64,000 nucleotides of DNA from Marinobacterium zhoushanense. GTDB lineage: Bacteria > Pseudomonadota > Gammaproteobacteria > Pseudomonadales > Balneatricaceae. The stretch is from positions 186,001 to 250,000 of the forward strand of contig NZ_BMIJ01000002.1 in NCBI RefSeq assembly GCF_014641945.1, read 5' to 3'. Numbering within the stretch: position 1 is the first letter of the stretch; every line of letters starts with the position of its first letter. Under the pieces are notes generated by a model. That model was given only the letters and a program-made list of their open reading frames with translations, had not been told where the DNA came from and searched no databases. This document shows positions 29,448 to 38,456 of this stretch, in pieces. A program made the position numbers and the translations under genes.

Positions 29448-30281
29448 TCAGCCTGCAGGCTGTGGACTCATGAGCACCAACATCACCTCATCGTTGCCAG
29501 AAGGCGCTTCGTTTTTGAGCGCTTCTTCAAGTTTATTAACGATGGTATCGGCTAGCTGCTTTGCTCTTGCTCGCTGAGTGTCATGTGCGAGTTCTGTCTG
29601 ATTCGTTTTTACGAGCTCATCTAACTCCCGCTTAAACTCTACCGCTTGTACCGTCCAGTCAGCACAGGCCCTGTTAATAAGTTCAGAAACCTTCTGCTTA
29701 TTGAAGCTAACGCGCAACCGGGAAAAATCAAACTGATAGCGCTGATCCTGAGGCGCATATCCATTAGCAAACAGCAGTTCCGGCTCAATACTGTCGGAGG
29801 TGGTGTGCCTGTGGCTAAGTCCGGGTAACTCATACCGCGCTGCAGAGATAAAGACAGCATATTCATCACGCCCCGGGCATCGCTCTCGCAGCTCGGTATC
29901 GACATGCGCGTCAAACGCTTTTCGAACGCGCCAGATCTTGCGCATAAAGGCTTCATATTGCGCTCGATTGTAAGCCAGGTCCTCTTCAGTCGCGTGCAGC
30001 TCAGGCTCTTCGCCCGCTATCTGCTGCTCCGACTGAGACTCTTTCTCTATCTGCAGCAGGACCATCTCCACTTCAACAGGCCCCATCGTGACTACTGAAC
30101 GCTCGATTTGCGGACGCAGGATTGGGCGCATTTCGGGTTCGGCATCTCTCAACAGCGCGTCAACCAACCGAACCTGGTCCGGCTGCAAATCCGCCCCTAT
30201 AGAGGGGGCGGAAACGAAGGCACTCAGGAACAACAGCATTCCAGTGGCAGGTAATGCTGAAGAAAAAAGGTGTTTGTACAT
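29448..30281 (-). CDS. Exported hypothetical protein
   Basis: About 277 residues from the ATG at 30281, where a signal peptide begins (T-G-M-L-L-F-L-S-A-F-V-S-A-P-S-I-G-A). The mature part is helical and charged, with a Glu/Gln-rich stretch (E-K-E-S-Q-S-E-Q-Q) and a C-terminal coiled-coil-like region. I do not recognise the family. The frame is open upstream to 30449, but that part has no export signal. It is the last gene of the minus-strand set in the inserted segment. Confidence 0.55.
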   Translation of the reverse strand: MYKHLFSSALPATGMLLFLSAFVSAPSIGADLQPDQVRLVDALLRDAEPEMRPILRPQIERSVVTMGPVEVEMVLLQIEKESQSEQQIAGEEPELHATEEDLAYNRAQYEAFMRKIWRVRKAFDAHVDTELRERCPGRDEYAVFISAARYELPGLSHRHTTSDSIEPELLFANGYAPQDQRYQFDFSRLRVSFNKQKVSELINRACADWTVQAVEFKRELDELVKTNQTELAHDTQRARAKQLADTIVNKLEEALKNEAPSGNDEVMLVLMSPQPAG

Positions 30282-30336
30282 GGTTTCACCACATGACAGG
30301 AGCATACAAAACCAGGCGCTGGGCCTGGCTGTCAGA

Positions 30337-30720
30337 TCAAACCCGATAGAACAGGTTAAGCACGAACAGTGCGACACCCAGCGTGGTCGCGATAGCGCCC
30401 ACCGCAATAAGGGGTTCGGCTGCCGCAAAGCCGAACCTGAATGCAGCAAGCCCGGTCATCATGACGACTAATCCAAGGTTGTGTAGCCAGAAGTGGCCGT
30501 AGGCCAAGCGGCTCTTCAACATGGTCGGCACACTGGCATAGACCAGGCCGGTCAGTGCCAGCGTTGCCCAGCCGAGAAGGTTGATATGGGCATGCACGCC
30601 GTTCAACCTAAAGTCATGCGTGGCGGCCATGACGATTCCCATTACCAAGCCGAACAGGAGCCACAGGGCTGCTATTTTCAACTGTGTCGCCGCCAGGGAA
30701 GGCAGTGTTTCATTGGACAT
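30337..30720 (-). CDS. Small haem-copper oxidase subunit I-like membrane protein
   Basis: A 127-residue protein with four hydrophobic helices. H-D-F-R-L-N-G-V-H-A-H-I-N-L-L-G-W (residues ~35-51) and G-H-F-W-L-H-N-L-G resemble the His-bearing helices of cbb3-type/NOR subunit I, but at this size only a fraction of that protein is present. Such short homologues are usually annotated as cytochrome-c-oxidase-like; a haem-binding or sensing role is possible. GAGGAAG precedes the ATG. Confidence 0.65.
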   Translation of the reverse strand: MSNETLPSLAATQLKIAALWLLFGLVMGIVMAATHDFRLNGVHAHINLLGWATLALTGLVYASVPTMLKSRLAYGHFWLHNLGLVVMMTGLAAFRFGFAAAEPLIAVGAIATTLGVALFVLNLFYRV

Positions 30721-30921
30721 GTTTTACTTCCTCTTCAATTAGTTACAAAACACCAGACCTTTGCCCTCCCGGCTCCCCGAGAAGGTGTAAAGTCACGATC
30801 TCTTGTATGGTTTCAGTGCCCCGACAGACTACCTAGCGGCCGTTTTATTGTCTGGGCATTTGCTGACAGAGGAATAGGCAGCAGGCGACATGTGAGGGTC
30901 AGCGTGCCGGTAACAACTGCG

Positions 30922-31935
30922 TTAACGATGCTTGGCGAGCGCGTGTTCGCGAGCTTCCCGGGGGGAGATGCCAAAAAGGCGTTTAAAAGCGCGATTGAAG
31001 GTGGATATGTCCTGAAATCCGCTGTCCAGTGCAATGGAAATGATCTGCCGCCGGGCGAAGCCAGGGTCAGTCAGCGTGGTATAGGCACGCACAAGTCGCT
31101 CTCTGCGTACGAATTCCGAGAAGTGATCTCCCGCTCGTGCGAACAAACGTTGCACCTGCCGCAGACTGAGACCATGCATCCGGGCGATCCCCTCAAGGGA
31201 GAAGCCTGGATTTGCAAGATTGGCTCGGATCGACTGTTTAATGGCCTCAAAGCGGGCGTCAGCCAGTTGCTCCGGATCTGACTGAGCGGCTTCTTCATGA
31301 CTTGGGTTAATCAGGCTGGCGATCAATTCGAGCAGGTATGCCTCACTTTTTCGACTCATATCCGGCGTTAATGTCGCGTCGGAAAAGGCGCAGCGTGCAT
31401 AGTTGAAAAGCAGGTTCAGTCCCGGTGTAAAACGGGGAAGATGCATTATCGGCGCCTCGCCAAGTCGCGGCACTAACATGGCAAGGGCAGATCGAGGAAA
31501 CCGCAGAATAGTGTGATGAATGGGCAGGGTATTCAGAGACCAGTATTCCCTTGCAGCGGAGATCATCACCGCACCGCCCGGCTCAACATCAAAGGTGTTG
31601 CAGCCCGTACCCATATGAAGCTTGGAGCTGCAAAGCGACAGGATGATATCGTCACAACCATCCTTCAGCAGGTTACCCTCCCTCGTGACATGGAACGAGC
31701 TCACGCTCCAGTTGGTAAAGGTAACTTTCCCGAGCGTCTCAGCGGTTGCTTCGAAATACACCGGAGCGTCCGTCTTCTGCGCGACTATATCGGCGCGCAA
31801 TACTTCACGCCCCAGGGTTTCACGCAATATTGAAAGCCTGTTGGGTCCTGTTATCTCCCTGGAGGAGAGTCGCATCGCCGGTGGGCGTTTCTGTAAAGAG
31901 GTTCCAACGTAATCCTGCTGATGTAATGACGTCAC
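30922..31935 (-). CDS. AraC family transcriptional regulator
   Basis: A 337-residue regulator. Residues ~45-200 fit the AraC_binding_2 type cupin-like domain and residues ~235-335 the double-HTH AraC domain (F-S-L-E-G-I-A-R-M-H-G-L-S-L-R-Q-V-Q-R-L-F and S-G-F-Q-D-I-S-T-F-N-R-A-F-K-R). I chose the GTG at 31935 because AAGGGAG sits at good spacing; an ATG at 31875 has no SD. It may control the membrane protein and exported protein downstream. Confidence 0.88.
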   Translation of the reverse strand: MTSLHQQDYVGTSLQKRPPAMRLSSREITGPNRLSILRETLGREVLRADIVAQKTDAPVYFEATAETLGKVTFTNWSVSSFHVTREGNLLKDGCDDIILSLCSSKLHMGTGCNTFDVEPGGAVMISAAREYWSLNTLPIHHTILRFPRSALAMLVPRLGEAPIMHLPRFTPGLNLLFNYARCAFSDATLTPDMSRKSEAYLLELIASLINPSHEEAAQSDPEQLADARFEAIKQSIRANLANPGFSLEGIARMHGLSLRQVQRLFARAGDHFSEFVRRERLVRAYTTLTDPGFARRQIISIALDSGFQDISTFNRAFKRLFGISPREAREHALAKHR

Positions 31936-32058
31936 CCGGCCAGCTCCCTTAACCTATTGATCACGCGATACGCATAGCTTCGTATTGCGGTTTAATCTGA
32001 CGTATTCCCTTCCGGACAGCCCGTAAACTCAACATAACGGTAAAAACTGTGCAGTAAA

Positions 32059-32100
32059 ACTTAAAAAGATCTTAAACACGGCTGCATATCGGCAGCCGTG
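32059..32100 (-). terminator. Rho-independent terminator after the GDYXXLXY gene
   Basis: CACGGCTGC / GCAGCCGTG, 9-bp perfect stem with a 6-nt loop (32077-32100), followed on the minus strand by TTTAAGATCTTTTTAAG. It lies just inside the inserted segment, 8 bp past the gene's stop. Confidence 0.75.
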
Positions 32101-32107
32101 CGGGTAT

Positions 32108-32665
32108 TTACCGAACAGACTTGTCGCAGCCGCCCTCGCACAGCAGATCCGCGATGGCGGCACGGCCGCTGTCGAGCAGATAGACCTGCGCCCAGGCCTC
32201 CCTCTCCCGCACCGCCGATTGCGCCGCCAGCGCCTTCTCTTTCGGCATGAAGAACGCCTCGATGCCGTACTCGATGCGGTAAAACTCGCTGCTGGCCCAA
32301 CGCACCCGGCCGCGGATGAACGGGCCCTGCTCCGGCGGCTCATGCAGCAGAGCCTCGGCCACGTGGTAGCGCCCCTCCGGTCGTAGCGCCACATACACCA
32401 CCTGATGGCGACGGAACGGCTCTGCCGCAAGCGTGCTGTCGATGCTGGAGACGCTGTAGTTCAACCGCACATAGTTGCCCCGGAACAGGCTGCGCGGGTC
32501 GATGGGTTCAGTTTTCAGCAGTACCGGCTGGCCATACTTCAGCGGCCAGATCGAGCTGAGATATTCGGTGCCCAGCACCGCCAGTTGCAGCACCAGGGTC
32601 AGCGCCAGACCGGCGCCGAGCAGCCACTTGTTGCTCCAGATCGGCTTAAGGGTCAGATCAAACAT
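32108..32665 (-). CDS. GDYXXLXY domain membrane-anchored protein
   Basis: A 185-residue protein with one N-terminal membrane helix (residues ~12-32) and an extracytoplasmic domain containing F-R-G-N-Y-V-R-L-N-Y, the variant of the GDYxxLxY signature. These proteins commonly follow a DUF2157 membrane protein, as here with an 8-bp overlap, so the two probably form a complex. Function unknown. The last four residues (KSVR) appear to be supplied by the inserted segment. Confidence 0.85.
   Translation of the reverse strand: MFDLTLKPIWSNKWLLGAGLALTLVLQLAVLGTEYLSSIWPLKYGQPVLLKTEPIDPRSLFRGNYVRLNYSVSSIDSTLAAEPFRRHQVVYVALRPEGRYHVAEALLHEPPEQGPFIRGRVRWASSEFYRIEYGIEAFFMPKEKALAAQSAVREREAWAQVYLLDSGRAAIADLLCEGGCDKSVR
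32123..32167. repeat. 45-bp direct repeat, right copy
   Basis: Perfect match to 25637-25681. It covers codons near the C terminus of the GDYXXLXY gene (G-R-A-A-I-A-D-L-L-C-E-G-G-C-D). Beyond it the reading frame continues K-S-V-R-stop, unlike the left copy. Confidence 0.85.
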
Positions 32666-33974
32666 GGTCAGCCTCCTGATTCAGTCGTCCGCGCCAGAAG
32701 CGTGCCGCACCGAACAGCACCCCGGCCGCCACCAGGAACAGCAGCGCACCGCCGATATAGTCCCCGATCAGATCGAAATAGCGCAGCAGCGCGGTGAGCA
32801 GCAGCACGCCGACACCGGTGTAGAAGAAGTGGGTCACGGCATCCTCGACGCCGCGCCGGATCAGCCAGATACCGGTCACCACCAGCATCAGGTTGGTGGC
32901 CACGGCCAGACTCAGCGGATCCAGCCACTGCTGCTGTACGCACAGCGCCGCCAGCGTGAAGAAGGCGCCGTTGACCAGCAACGGCCCCGAGGCGTTGCGC
33001 CCCGAGGGACGCGCCAGCGCCAATCCGGCCATCGTCGCCAGTGCCAGCAGTAGCGGGTTGAACACACCGAGCAGGTAGTCACCGCGCAGCAGGTCACGCC
33101 AGAAGCCGGTGTAGCTGAGGATCAGCAGGGTCAGGATGGCACCGCGCAGCAGGTAGAGGTGCAGCAACTGACCGTAGTCCCGAATCAGCGGCTCGCTACT
33201 GCGCATCAGCCACCAGGCGGCGCCGGCCAGAACCAGACCCAGCGCCACCGTCAGCGGCACCTGATCGGCGAAGGCATCGTAGCGGTACCAGTCGCCGGCA
33301 CCCCAGGCCAGCAGCAGGTTGATCCAGGCCACCAGCCCGGCCAGGGCCGCCAGGAAGATCAGCGCCGAATGCTTCTGCGTCCACACCAGCCACAGACAGG
33401 CCAGGGCAAAGAGTGGATAACTGGCGGGGAAGAAACCGGTTTTGGCCTCGCTGAACATCCACAGCGTGGCCAGTGTCAGCACCTGCAGCGCGATCAGCCG
33501 CGAGCGGGTCAGCACCAGCAGCGGCAACACGCCCAGCGCCCACCAGTAGATGCCATCCGGGTAGTGCTCGCCCAGATGGTAGATCTGGGCGATCAGCATG
33601 ATCGACGCGCCGTAGCTGATGCCACCGAAGAACAACCAGAGCACACCCGTCCGATAACGGTCGCGCAGCAGCTGCCAGCCGCCAATCAGGTTGATCGTGA
33701 CTGTGCCGCCGATCAGCCCCAGCATCCGCACCATACGCGGAATCTCGTCCCAGTTGTGGGACAGAACCAGGATCAGCGCCAGCCCGGCGAACAGCGCGGC
33801 CAGCGCCGTCAGCACATAATAGCCGAACGAACTGCCCCGTCCGTCTGCCAACCGCGCACCGTAGCGCGCAAGGATCGCCTCACCCTGGGCGGGTTCGATC
33901 AGGCCGTCGCCGACCCAGTCGCCCACCTCTCGGGCCAGATCCTTCTTGAACAATCGTAGAATTCGCATGGCCAT
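32658..33974 (-). CDS. DUF2157 polytopic membrane protein
   Basis: A 438-residue protein. A cytosolic N-terminal region (L-A-R-E-V-G-D-W-V-G-D-G-L-I) with the DUF2157 pattern is followed by about 12 hydrophobic segments from residue ~50 to the end, starting at G-Y-Y-V-L-T-A-L-A-A-L-F-A-G. It heads a two-gene operon with the GDYXXLXY protein. Role unknown. Confidence 0.85.
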   Translation of the reverse strand: MAMRILRLFKKDLAREVGDWVGDGLIEPAQGEAILARYGARLADGRGSSFGYYVLTALAALFAGLALILVLSHNWDEIPRMVRMLGLIGGTVTINLIGGWQLLRDRYRTGVLWLFFGGISYGASIMLIAQIYHLGEHYPDGIYWWALGVLPLLVLTRSRLIALQVLTLATLWMFSEAKTGFFPASYPLFALACLWLVWTQKHSALIFLAALAGLVAWINLLLAWGAGDWYRYDAFADQVPLTVALGLVLAGAAWWLMRSSEPLIRDYGQLLHLYLLRGAILTLLILSYTGFWRDLLRGDYLLGVFNPLLLALATMAGLALARPSGRNASGPLLVNGAFFTLAALCVQQQWLDPLSLAVATNLMLVVTGIWLIRRGVEDAVTHFFYTGVGVLLLTALLRYFDLIGDYIGGALLFLVAAGVLFGAARFWRGRLNQEADHV

Positions 33975-34080
33975 TCTGCCTTCAGATGTTCGGGTTAATG
34001 TTTGAAATCTTTGTCTCTCGTGTCCGGTAGGGAGAGCAACGTCTCTTCCTGCCTTAGAGCCTTCGTGAGAGATTCCTAAG

Positions 34081-37000
34081 TCAAGCCGCCAGCCGCTTCA
34101 GCCCCGCAAAGTCGATCTTGCCACTGCCCAGCTTGGGCAGCGCATCCACTTCGATAATCTCGGCGGGGATCATCAGCGGATTGGTGCCGCGGTCGATCAG
34201 GCGCTGGCGTAGCGTTTCAGGATCCCCGCCAGGGGTGATCAGCAGCACCACCCGCTCGCCCTTCTTGTCGTCCTTCACATTGGTGGCGGCGAACTCGATC
34301 TCCTCGTTATCCACAACCTCACGTACAGCAGCCTCCACCGCGCCCAGGCTGATCATCTCGCCGCCGATCTTGGCGAAGCGGGAGTAGCGGTCGACGATGG
34401 TCAGGAAGCCGTCCTCATCGACATGGCCCTTGTCGCCGGTCTTGTACCAGCGGCGGCCATCCAGCTCGATGATCGCGTCGGAGGTTTTCTCCTCATCCTT
34501 CAGATAGCCCTGCATCACCTGGCCGCCGGAGATCAGGATCAGGCCATCCTCGCCCACCGCCAGGGTTTCATAGCTGGTCGGATCGACGATGCGGAAGCAG
34601 CTGCCCGGCAGCGGCATACCGACAGTGCCCTGCTTCTGTCCCTTCTGCACCCGCCAACTGGTCGGGTCGATGGCATCGGGGATATTCACGCTGGCCACCG
34701 GCGCGGTTTCGGTGGCGCCGTAGCCCTCGTAGATGGTCTTCTTGAACTTCAGCTCGAAGGCATCGCGCACATCGGCGGTCAGCTTCTCGGCGCCGGCCAC
34801 CACCACGCGCAGGGAGTCCAGCATCATCGGCTGCACCTTGCGGTTGCGGGTGTACAGGCGCAGGAAGGTGGCGGTGCCGCACAGGATGGTGCCGCGATAT
34901 TTCGAGATCGCCTTGGCCACGTTCAGCGCATCGGTGGGGTCCGGATGGCACACCGCCGGAATCCCCTCCACCATCGGCAGCAGGCTGTTCACCGTGAGGC
35001 CGAAGGAGTGGAACAGCGGCAGCGTCGCCATCATCACGTCATCGCCCCGGGTGTTGAGCACATCGCTGATCTGCTTGATGTTGCCCATCAGGTTACGGTG
35101 GGTCAGCACCACACCCTTGGGTGTGCCCTCACTACCGCTGGAGAACAGGATCTGCGCGGGATCCTCCAGATCCACCGCCCGGCCCTGCAGGCGATAGAGC
35201 AGGTCTGCCGGCAGCAGGATCGCCGCCAGCAGATGGCTCAGCAGGCGGGCGCTGCTCATGCGCTCCTTCAGCTCCTCCAGGTAGACCACCCGCGTACCGG
35301 CGAGCATCGCCTCCAGATCGATCCCCTTGGCGAGAAGCTTCTTGGCAAAACGGGCGGAGGTGTACACGGTCTGGATCTCGCTTGCTGCAATGGCCGCCTG
35401 CACCGAACCGACCCCGGCGGTGAAGTTCAGGTTCACCGCGGTCTGGCCGTTCAGCATCACCGCCAGGTTGGCCATCACGCCACCGGCGCTGGAGGGCAGC
35501 ACCAGCCCCACCTGCCGCTCCGTTTTGCGCGGGCTGATCTTGCGCATCGCCTGGGCGATGGCGGTGGTGCCGGCAATCACCCGGGCATTGCTGTACTCAC
35601 CTCCAGAAGAGTCGATCAGGCTGATCGCACGCAGATTGGACTTCGCCTGTTTCAACCAGGCCAGCGGCAGGGTCTCGAGCTGGGCGGTATAGCCCTCCCA
35701 GGCGGTGATCGACAGCTCGGCCACCTTCTGTTTCAGCTGCTCGGCCCTGGTCTCCAGCGGCAGCGGCTCGCCGAAGGCGACGATCACATTGCGCTTGGAG
35801 CCCCCGGCCGTGTTCTCGCGCAGCTTCTCGCTGTGGGAGCGGGACAGTCGGCTACCCCAGAGCCCGCGCAGGTAGAAAGGTACAATTGCCCCCTTCTCCA
35901 CACCCTCGACGGTGCGTTCGTAACCGGACTTGAACTCGCCCAGCTGGCCGGTGCGGCTGATGCCACCCTCCGGGAACAGGCACACCACCTCGCCCTTCTT
36001 CAGTGACTCGTTGACGCTGGCCAGCGCATCGCGACTGTTGCCCGGGCTGATCGGAATGGCGCCGAACGCCTTCAGGAACGGCTTCAGGTACCAGGTATCG
36101 TAGTAGTTACGCGCCATGACAAAGCGGATCTCACGCGGGCAGGCGATCTGCACCATCGCCCAGTCGACCCAGCTGATATGGTTACCCAGCAGCAATACCC
36201 CGCCCTCTTTCGGCAGATGCTCGAAGCCGATCACGTTGACGCGGTAGGCACGCTTCATCAGTGCACCGACCACAATCCGCACCAGCGATTGCGGCAGCTG
36301 GTAGAGGGTGTAGATAGCGCCGCCGATAGCGGTCAGCGCCAGCAGGTAGAGCAGCCCCTTGCTGCTGAAGCCCAGCAGCGAGAACAGCACAGCAAGCAGA
36401 AGAAAACCGAGCATGCAGATGTTCTGCACCCAGTTGTTGCCCGCCAGCACCGTACCCAGCTTCGACTCCGGCGCACTGTACTGGATCAGCGAGTTCAGCG
36501 GCACGATAAAGAAGCCGCCGCAGACACCCAGCAGCAGGAACAGCACGCCGATGCTGGCGGCGCTCTGCAGCGAGGGCAGCAGCATCAGCGCGGCGGCGAT
36601 ACCGATGGCACCGGCCGGGATCAGGCCCAACTCGATATAGGCGCGGGAGAGACGCCCGGCGATCACCGAGCCGATCACGATGCCGATGCCGGTGGCCGCC
36701 AGCAGCCCCTGAATCACCACCGTGTTGGTCTCGGCCAGCGTCGCCTTGGCATAGGCGGGAAACGCCGCCAGCACCACCTGAGAGATCGCCCAGAACAGCG
36801 ACAGACCGACGATGGAGAGCCAGATCGCCCGGCTGGAGTGGATCGCCCTCAGGTTATGCCGCAGGTAGCTGCCGCGCAGGTAGTAGTTCAGCTGGATCCG
36901 CTTGGCCCGGTCACCCGCCGTTTTTGCCGGCAGAGTGTAGGTGACCAGCCATTCGATCAGCGCCAACCCCACCAGGATAAAGCCCAGCGGCGCGATACCC

Positions 37001-37557
37001 CGGACAATCGCTTCAGGAGAGGTGGCTCCTTGTTGAAAAACGGGCTGGTAGTAGTACTCGAACAGCGCCGAGAACAGGAAGGTACCGGCCAGAATCGACA
37101 CAATGGTCACCGCCTGCACCCAGGCGTTACCCTCGGCCAGCCGCTCATCGCCCACCAGCTCGCGGATATAACCATACTTGGCCGGCGAGTAGAACGCGCT
37201 CTGAATCGACAGCGCCAGCGTCAGGCCGAAGGCGATCTCGAACCAGCCGTTAAAGTAACTCAGCGTGATCAGCAAAGTGCCCGCCACCGCCGCCAGTGCG
37301 CCGTAGCGCAGCACCTTATGCTTCGGAAAGCGGTCGGCCAGAAAACCGGCCGGCGTGAACAGCAGGATAAAGGGCAGCAGGATCAGCCCGTTGACGATGG
37401 CGGTCAGGATCACCTGGGTCTCGCCATCCCAGGTTTTGAAGATGGTGTTCTGAATCACGATCTTGTGGCCAAGATCGACAAAAGCGTTGATAAACACCAC
37501 CAGGATATAGGGCAGAAATCCCTTTATAGCGCTGAGCTGTTTCATGGCCGGTTCCAT
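34081..37557 (-). CDS. aas: LplT-PlsC-Aas fusion: lysophospholipid transporter / acyltransferase / acyl-ACP synthetase
   Basis: One 1158-residue polypeptide. Residues ~1-420 form a 12-helix MFS domain like LplT (lysophospholipid flippase). Residues ~440-620 form a PlsC acyltransferase with the H-x4-D motif (N-H-I-S-W-V-D) and F-P-E-G-G-I-S-R. Residues ~650-1150 form an AMP-binding acyl-ACP synthetase with F-S-S-G-S-E-G-T-P-K-G and Y-K-T-G-D-K. Together they import and re-acylate lysophosphatidylethanolamine. In E. coli these are two genes; the fusion is known in other proteobacteria. Confidence 0.92.
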   Translation of the reverse strand: MEPAMKQLSAIKGFLPYILVVFINAFVDLGHKIVIQNTIFKTWDGETQVILTAIVNGLILLPFILLFTPAGFLADRFPKHKVLRYGALAAVAGTLLITLSYFNGWFEIAFGLTLALSIQSAFYSPAKYGYIRELVGDERLAEGNAWVQAVTIVSILAGTFLFSALFEYYYQPVFQQGATSPEAIVRGIAPLGFILVGLALIEWLVTYTLPAKTAGDRAKRIQLNYYLRGSYLRHNLRAIHSSRAIWLSIVGLSLFWAISQVVLAAFPAYAKATLAETNTVVIQGLLAATGIGIVIGSVIAGRLSRAYIELGLIPAGAIGIAAALMLLPSLQSAASIGVLFLLLGVCGGFFIVPLNSLIQYSAPESKLGTVLAGNNWVQNICMLGFLLLAVLFSLLGFSSKGLLYLLALTAIGGAIYTLYQLPQSLVRIVVGALMKRAYRVNVIGFEHLPKEGGVLLLGNHISWVDWAMVQIACPREIRFVMARNYYDTWYLKPFLKAFGAIPISPGNSRDALASVNESLKKGEVVCLFPEGGISRTGQLGEFKSGYERTVEGVEKGAIVPFYLRGLWGSRLSRSHSEKLRENTAGGSKRNVIVAFGEPLPLETRAEQLKQKVAELSITAWEGYTAQLETLPLAWLKQAKSNLRAISLIDSSGGEYSNARVIAGTTAIAQAMRKISPRKTERQVGLVLPSSAGGVMANLAVMLNGQTAVNLNFTAGVGSVQAAIAASEIQTVYTSARFAKKLLAKGIDLEAMLAGTRVVYLEELKERMSSARLLSHLLAAILLPADLLYRLQGRAVDLEDPAQILFSSGSEGTPKGVVLTHRNLMGNIKQISDVLNTRGDDVMMATLPLFHSFGLTVNSLLPMVEGIPAVCHPDPTDALNVAKAISKYRGTILCGTATFLRLYTRNRKVQPMMLDSLRVVVAGAEKLTADVRDAFELKFKKTIYEGYGATETAPVASVNIPDAIDPTSWRVQKGQKQGTVGMPLPGSCFRIVDPTSYETLAVGEDGLILISGGQVMQGYLKDEEKTSDAIIELDGRRWYKTGDKGHVDEDGFLTIVDRYSRFAKIGGEMISLGAVEAAVREVVDNEEIEFAATNVKDDKKGERVVLLITPGGDPETLRQRLIDRGTNPLMIPAEIIEVDALPKLGSGKIDFAGLKRLAA

Positions 37558-37653
37558 CGATTTTGTGAAGGGGTTTAAATGAAAGACCGCTCAAATGTCG
37601 AATAACCGCTAACTATTCACAACCTTCATCGCACACGTCGCATCTCAAGCATC

Positions 37654-37680
37654 AAAAGGTATCGTATTATGCTACCTTTT
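37654..37680. promoter_or_regulatory. Inverted repeat in the aas/XRE divergent promoter
   Basis: AAAAGGTA and TACCTTTT are perfect 8-bp arms 11 bp apart, around a TATTAT that could be a -10 element. It lies 31 bp before the XRE-family ATG, a typical place for an autoregulatory operator. Confidence 0.5.
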
Positions 37681-37710
37681 CACGGATAGACAGCTGCGAC
37701 GGACAGACCG

Positions 37711-38442
37711 ATGGCCAAACAGACCAAAGCCCTGATCGCCACCCTCAAACGCGCCCTGAAAGCCAGCGGCAGAACCTACGCCGACGTGGCCCAGGCACTG
37801 GCGCTATCGGAAGCCAGCGTCAAACGCCTTTTCTCCACCCACCAGTTATCCTTAGACCGGCTGGACGAGATCTGCCAGCTGATCGGCATGGAGATCTCCG
37901 ATCTGGTCAAGCAGATGGATGAAGACGCGGGCAGAATCGAACGCCTCACCGTCGAGCAGGAGCGCGAGATCGCCACCGACCTGACCCTGCTGCTGATCAC
38001 CGTCTGCGTGCTTAACCGCTGGACGCTGGAGGAGATCCTGCGCGTGCATCAGCTGGACCAGCACACCTGCATCCAGAAGCTGGCCCGGCTGGACCGGCTG
38101 CAGATCATCGACCTGCTGCCGAAAAACCGCATCAAGCTGAAGGTCGCCCCCAACTTCAACTGGATCGAAAACGGCCCGATCCAGCAGTTCTTCCAGCAGC
38201 GCATCGCCGCCGAATACTTCAGCACCCGCTTCCAGGGCGACGACGAGAGCCTCATCGTGCTCAACGGCATGCTGTCGAAATCATCCAACCAGGCGTTCCA
38301 ACGCCGCATGCAGCGCCTGGCGCGGGAGTTCGAGGAGTTCAACCGGGAGGATGTCGCGCTGGAGTTCGAGCAGCGTCATGGGGCGACAGTGATTATTGCG
38401 ATTCGGGGGTGGAGATATGGGTTGTTTAAGGGGCTGGAGTGA
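37711..38442 (+). CDS. XRE-type HTH transcriptional regulator
   Basis: A 243-residue protein. Residues ~10-65 form a Cro/C1-type HTH (Y-A-D-V-A-Q-A-L-A-L-S-E-A-S-V-K-R-L-F-S); the rest (~180 residues) is helical with no domain I recognise (it includes L-A-R-L-D-R-L-Q-I-I-D-L-L, which may be a second wHTH). It is divergent from the aas fusion with an inverted repeat between, so aas and itself are plausible targets. Confidence 0.82.
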   Translation: MAKQTKALIATLKRALKASGRTYADVAQALALSEASVKRLFSTHQLSLDRLDEICQLIGMEISDLVKQMDEDAGRIERLTVEQEREIATDLTLLLITVCVLNRWTLEEILRVHQLDQHTCIQKLARLDRLQIIDLLPKNRIKLKVAPNFNWIENGPIQQFFQQRIAAEYFSTRFQGDDESLIVLNGMLSKSSNQAFQRRMQRLAREFEEFNREDVALEFEQRHGATVIIAIRGWRYGLFKGLE

Positions 38443-38456
38443 TTCGTAGCGCCCTA

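Larger units (their letters stand above)
25637..32167. mobile_element. Candidate inserted segment flanked by 45-bp direct repeats
   Basis: The segment between the repeats carries an autotransporter, a secreted hypothetical, a small haem-copper-oxidase-like membrane protein and an AraC regulator. The right repeat is within the 3' end of an intact gene and the left copy keeps a different stop context, as in integration at a gene's 3' end. No integrase or transposase is visible inside, so the mechanism is unresolved. Confidence 0.5.

Noticed and set aside
34423..37578. Two long plus-strand frames (527 and 466 codons) opposite the aas fusion
   Set aside because: Composition is Gln/His/Arg-rich, typical of antisense to a GC-rich gene; the minus-strand protein has clear domains throughout.
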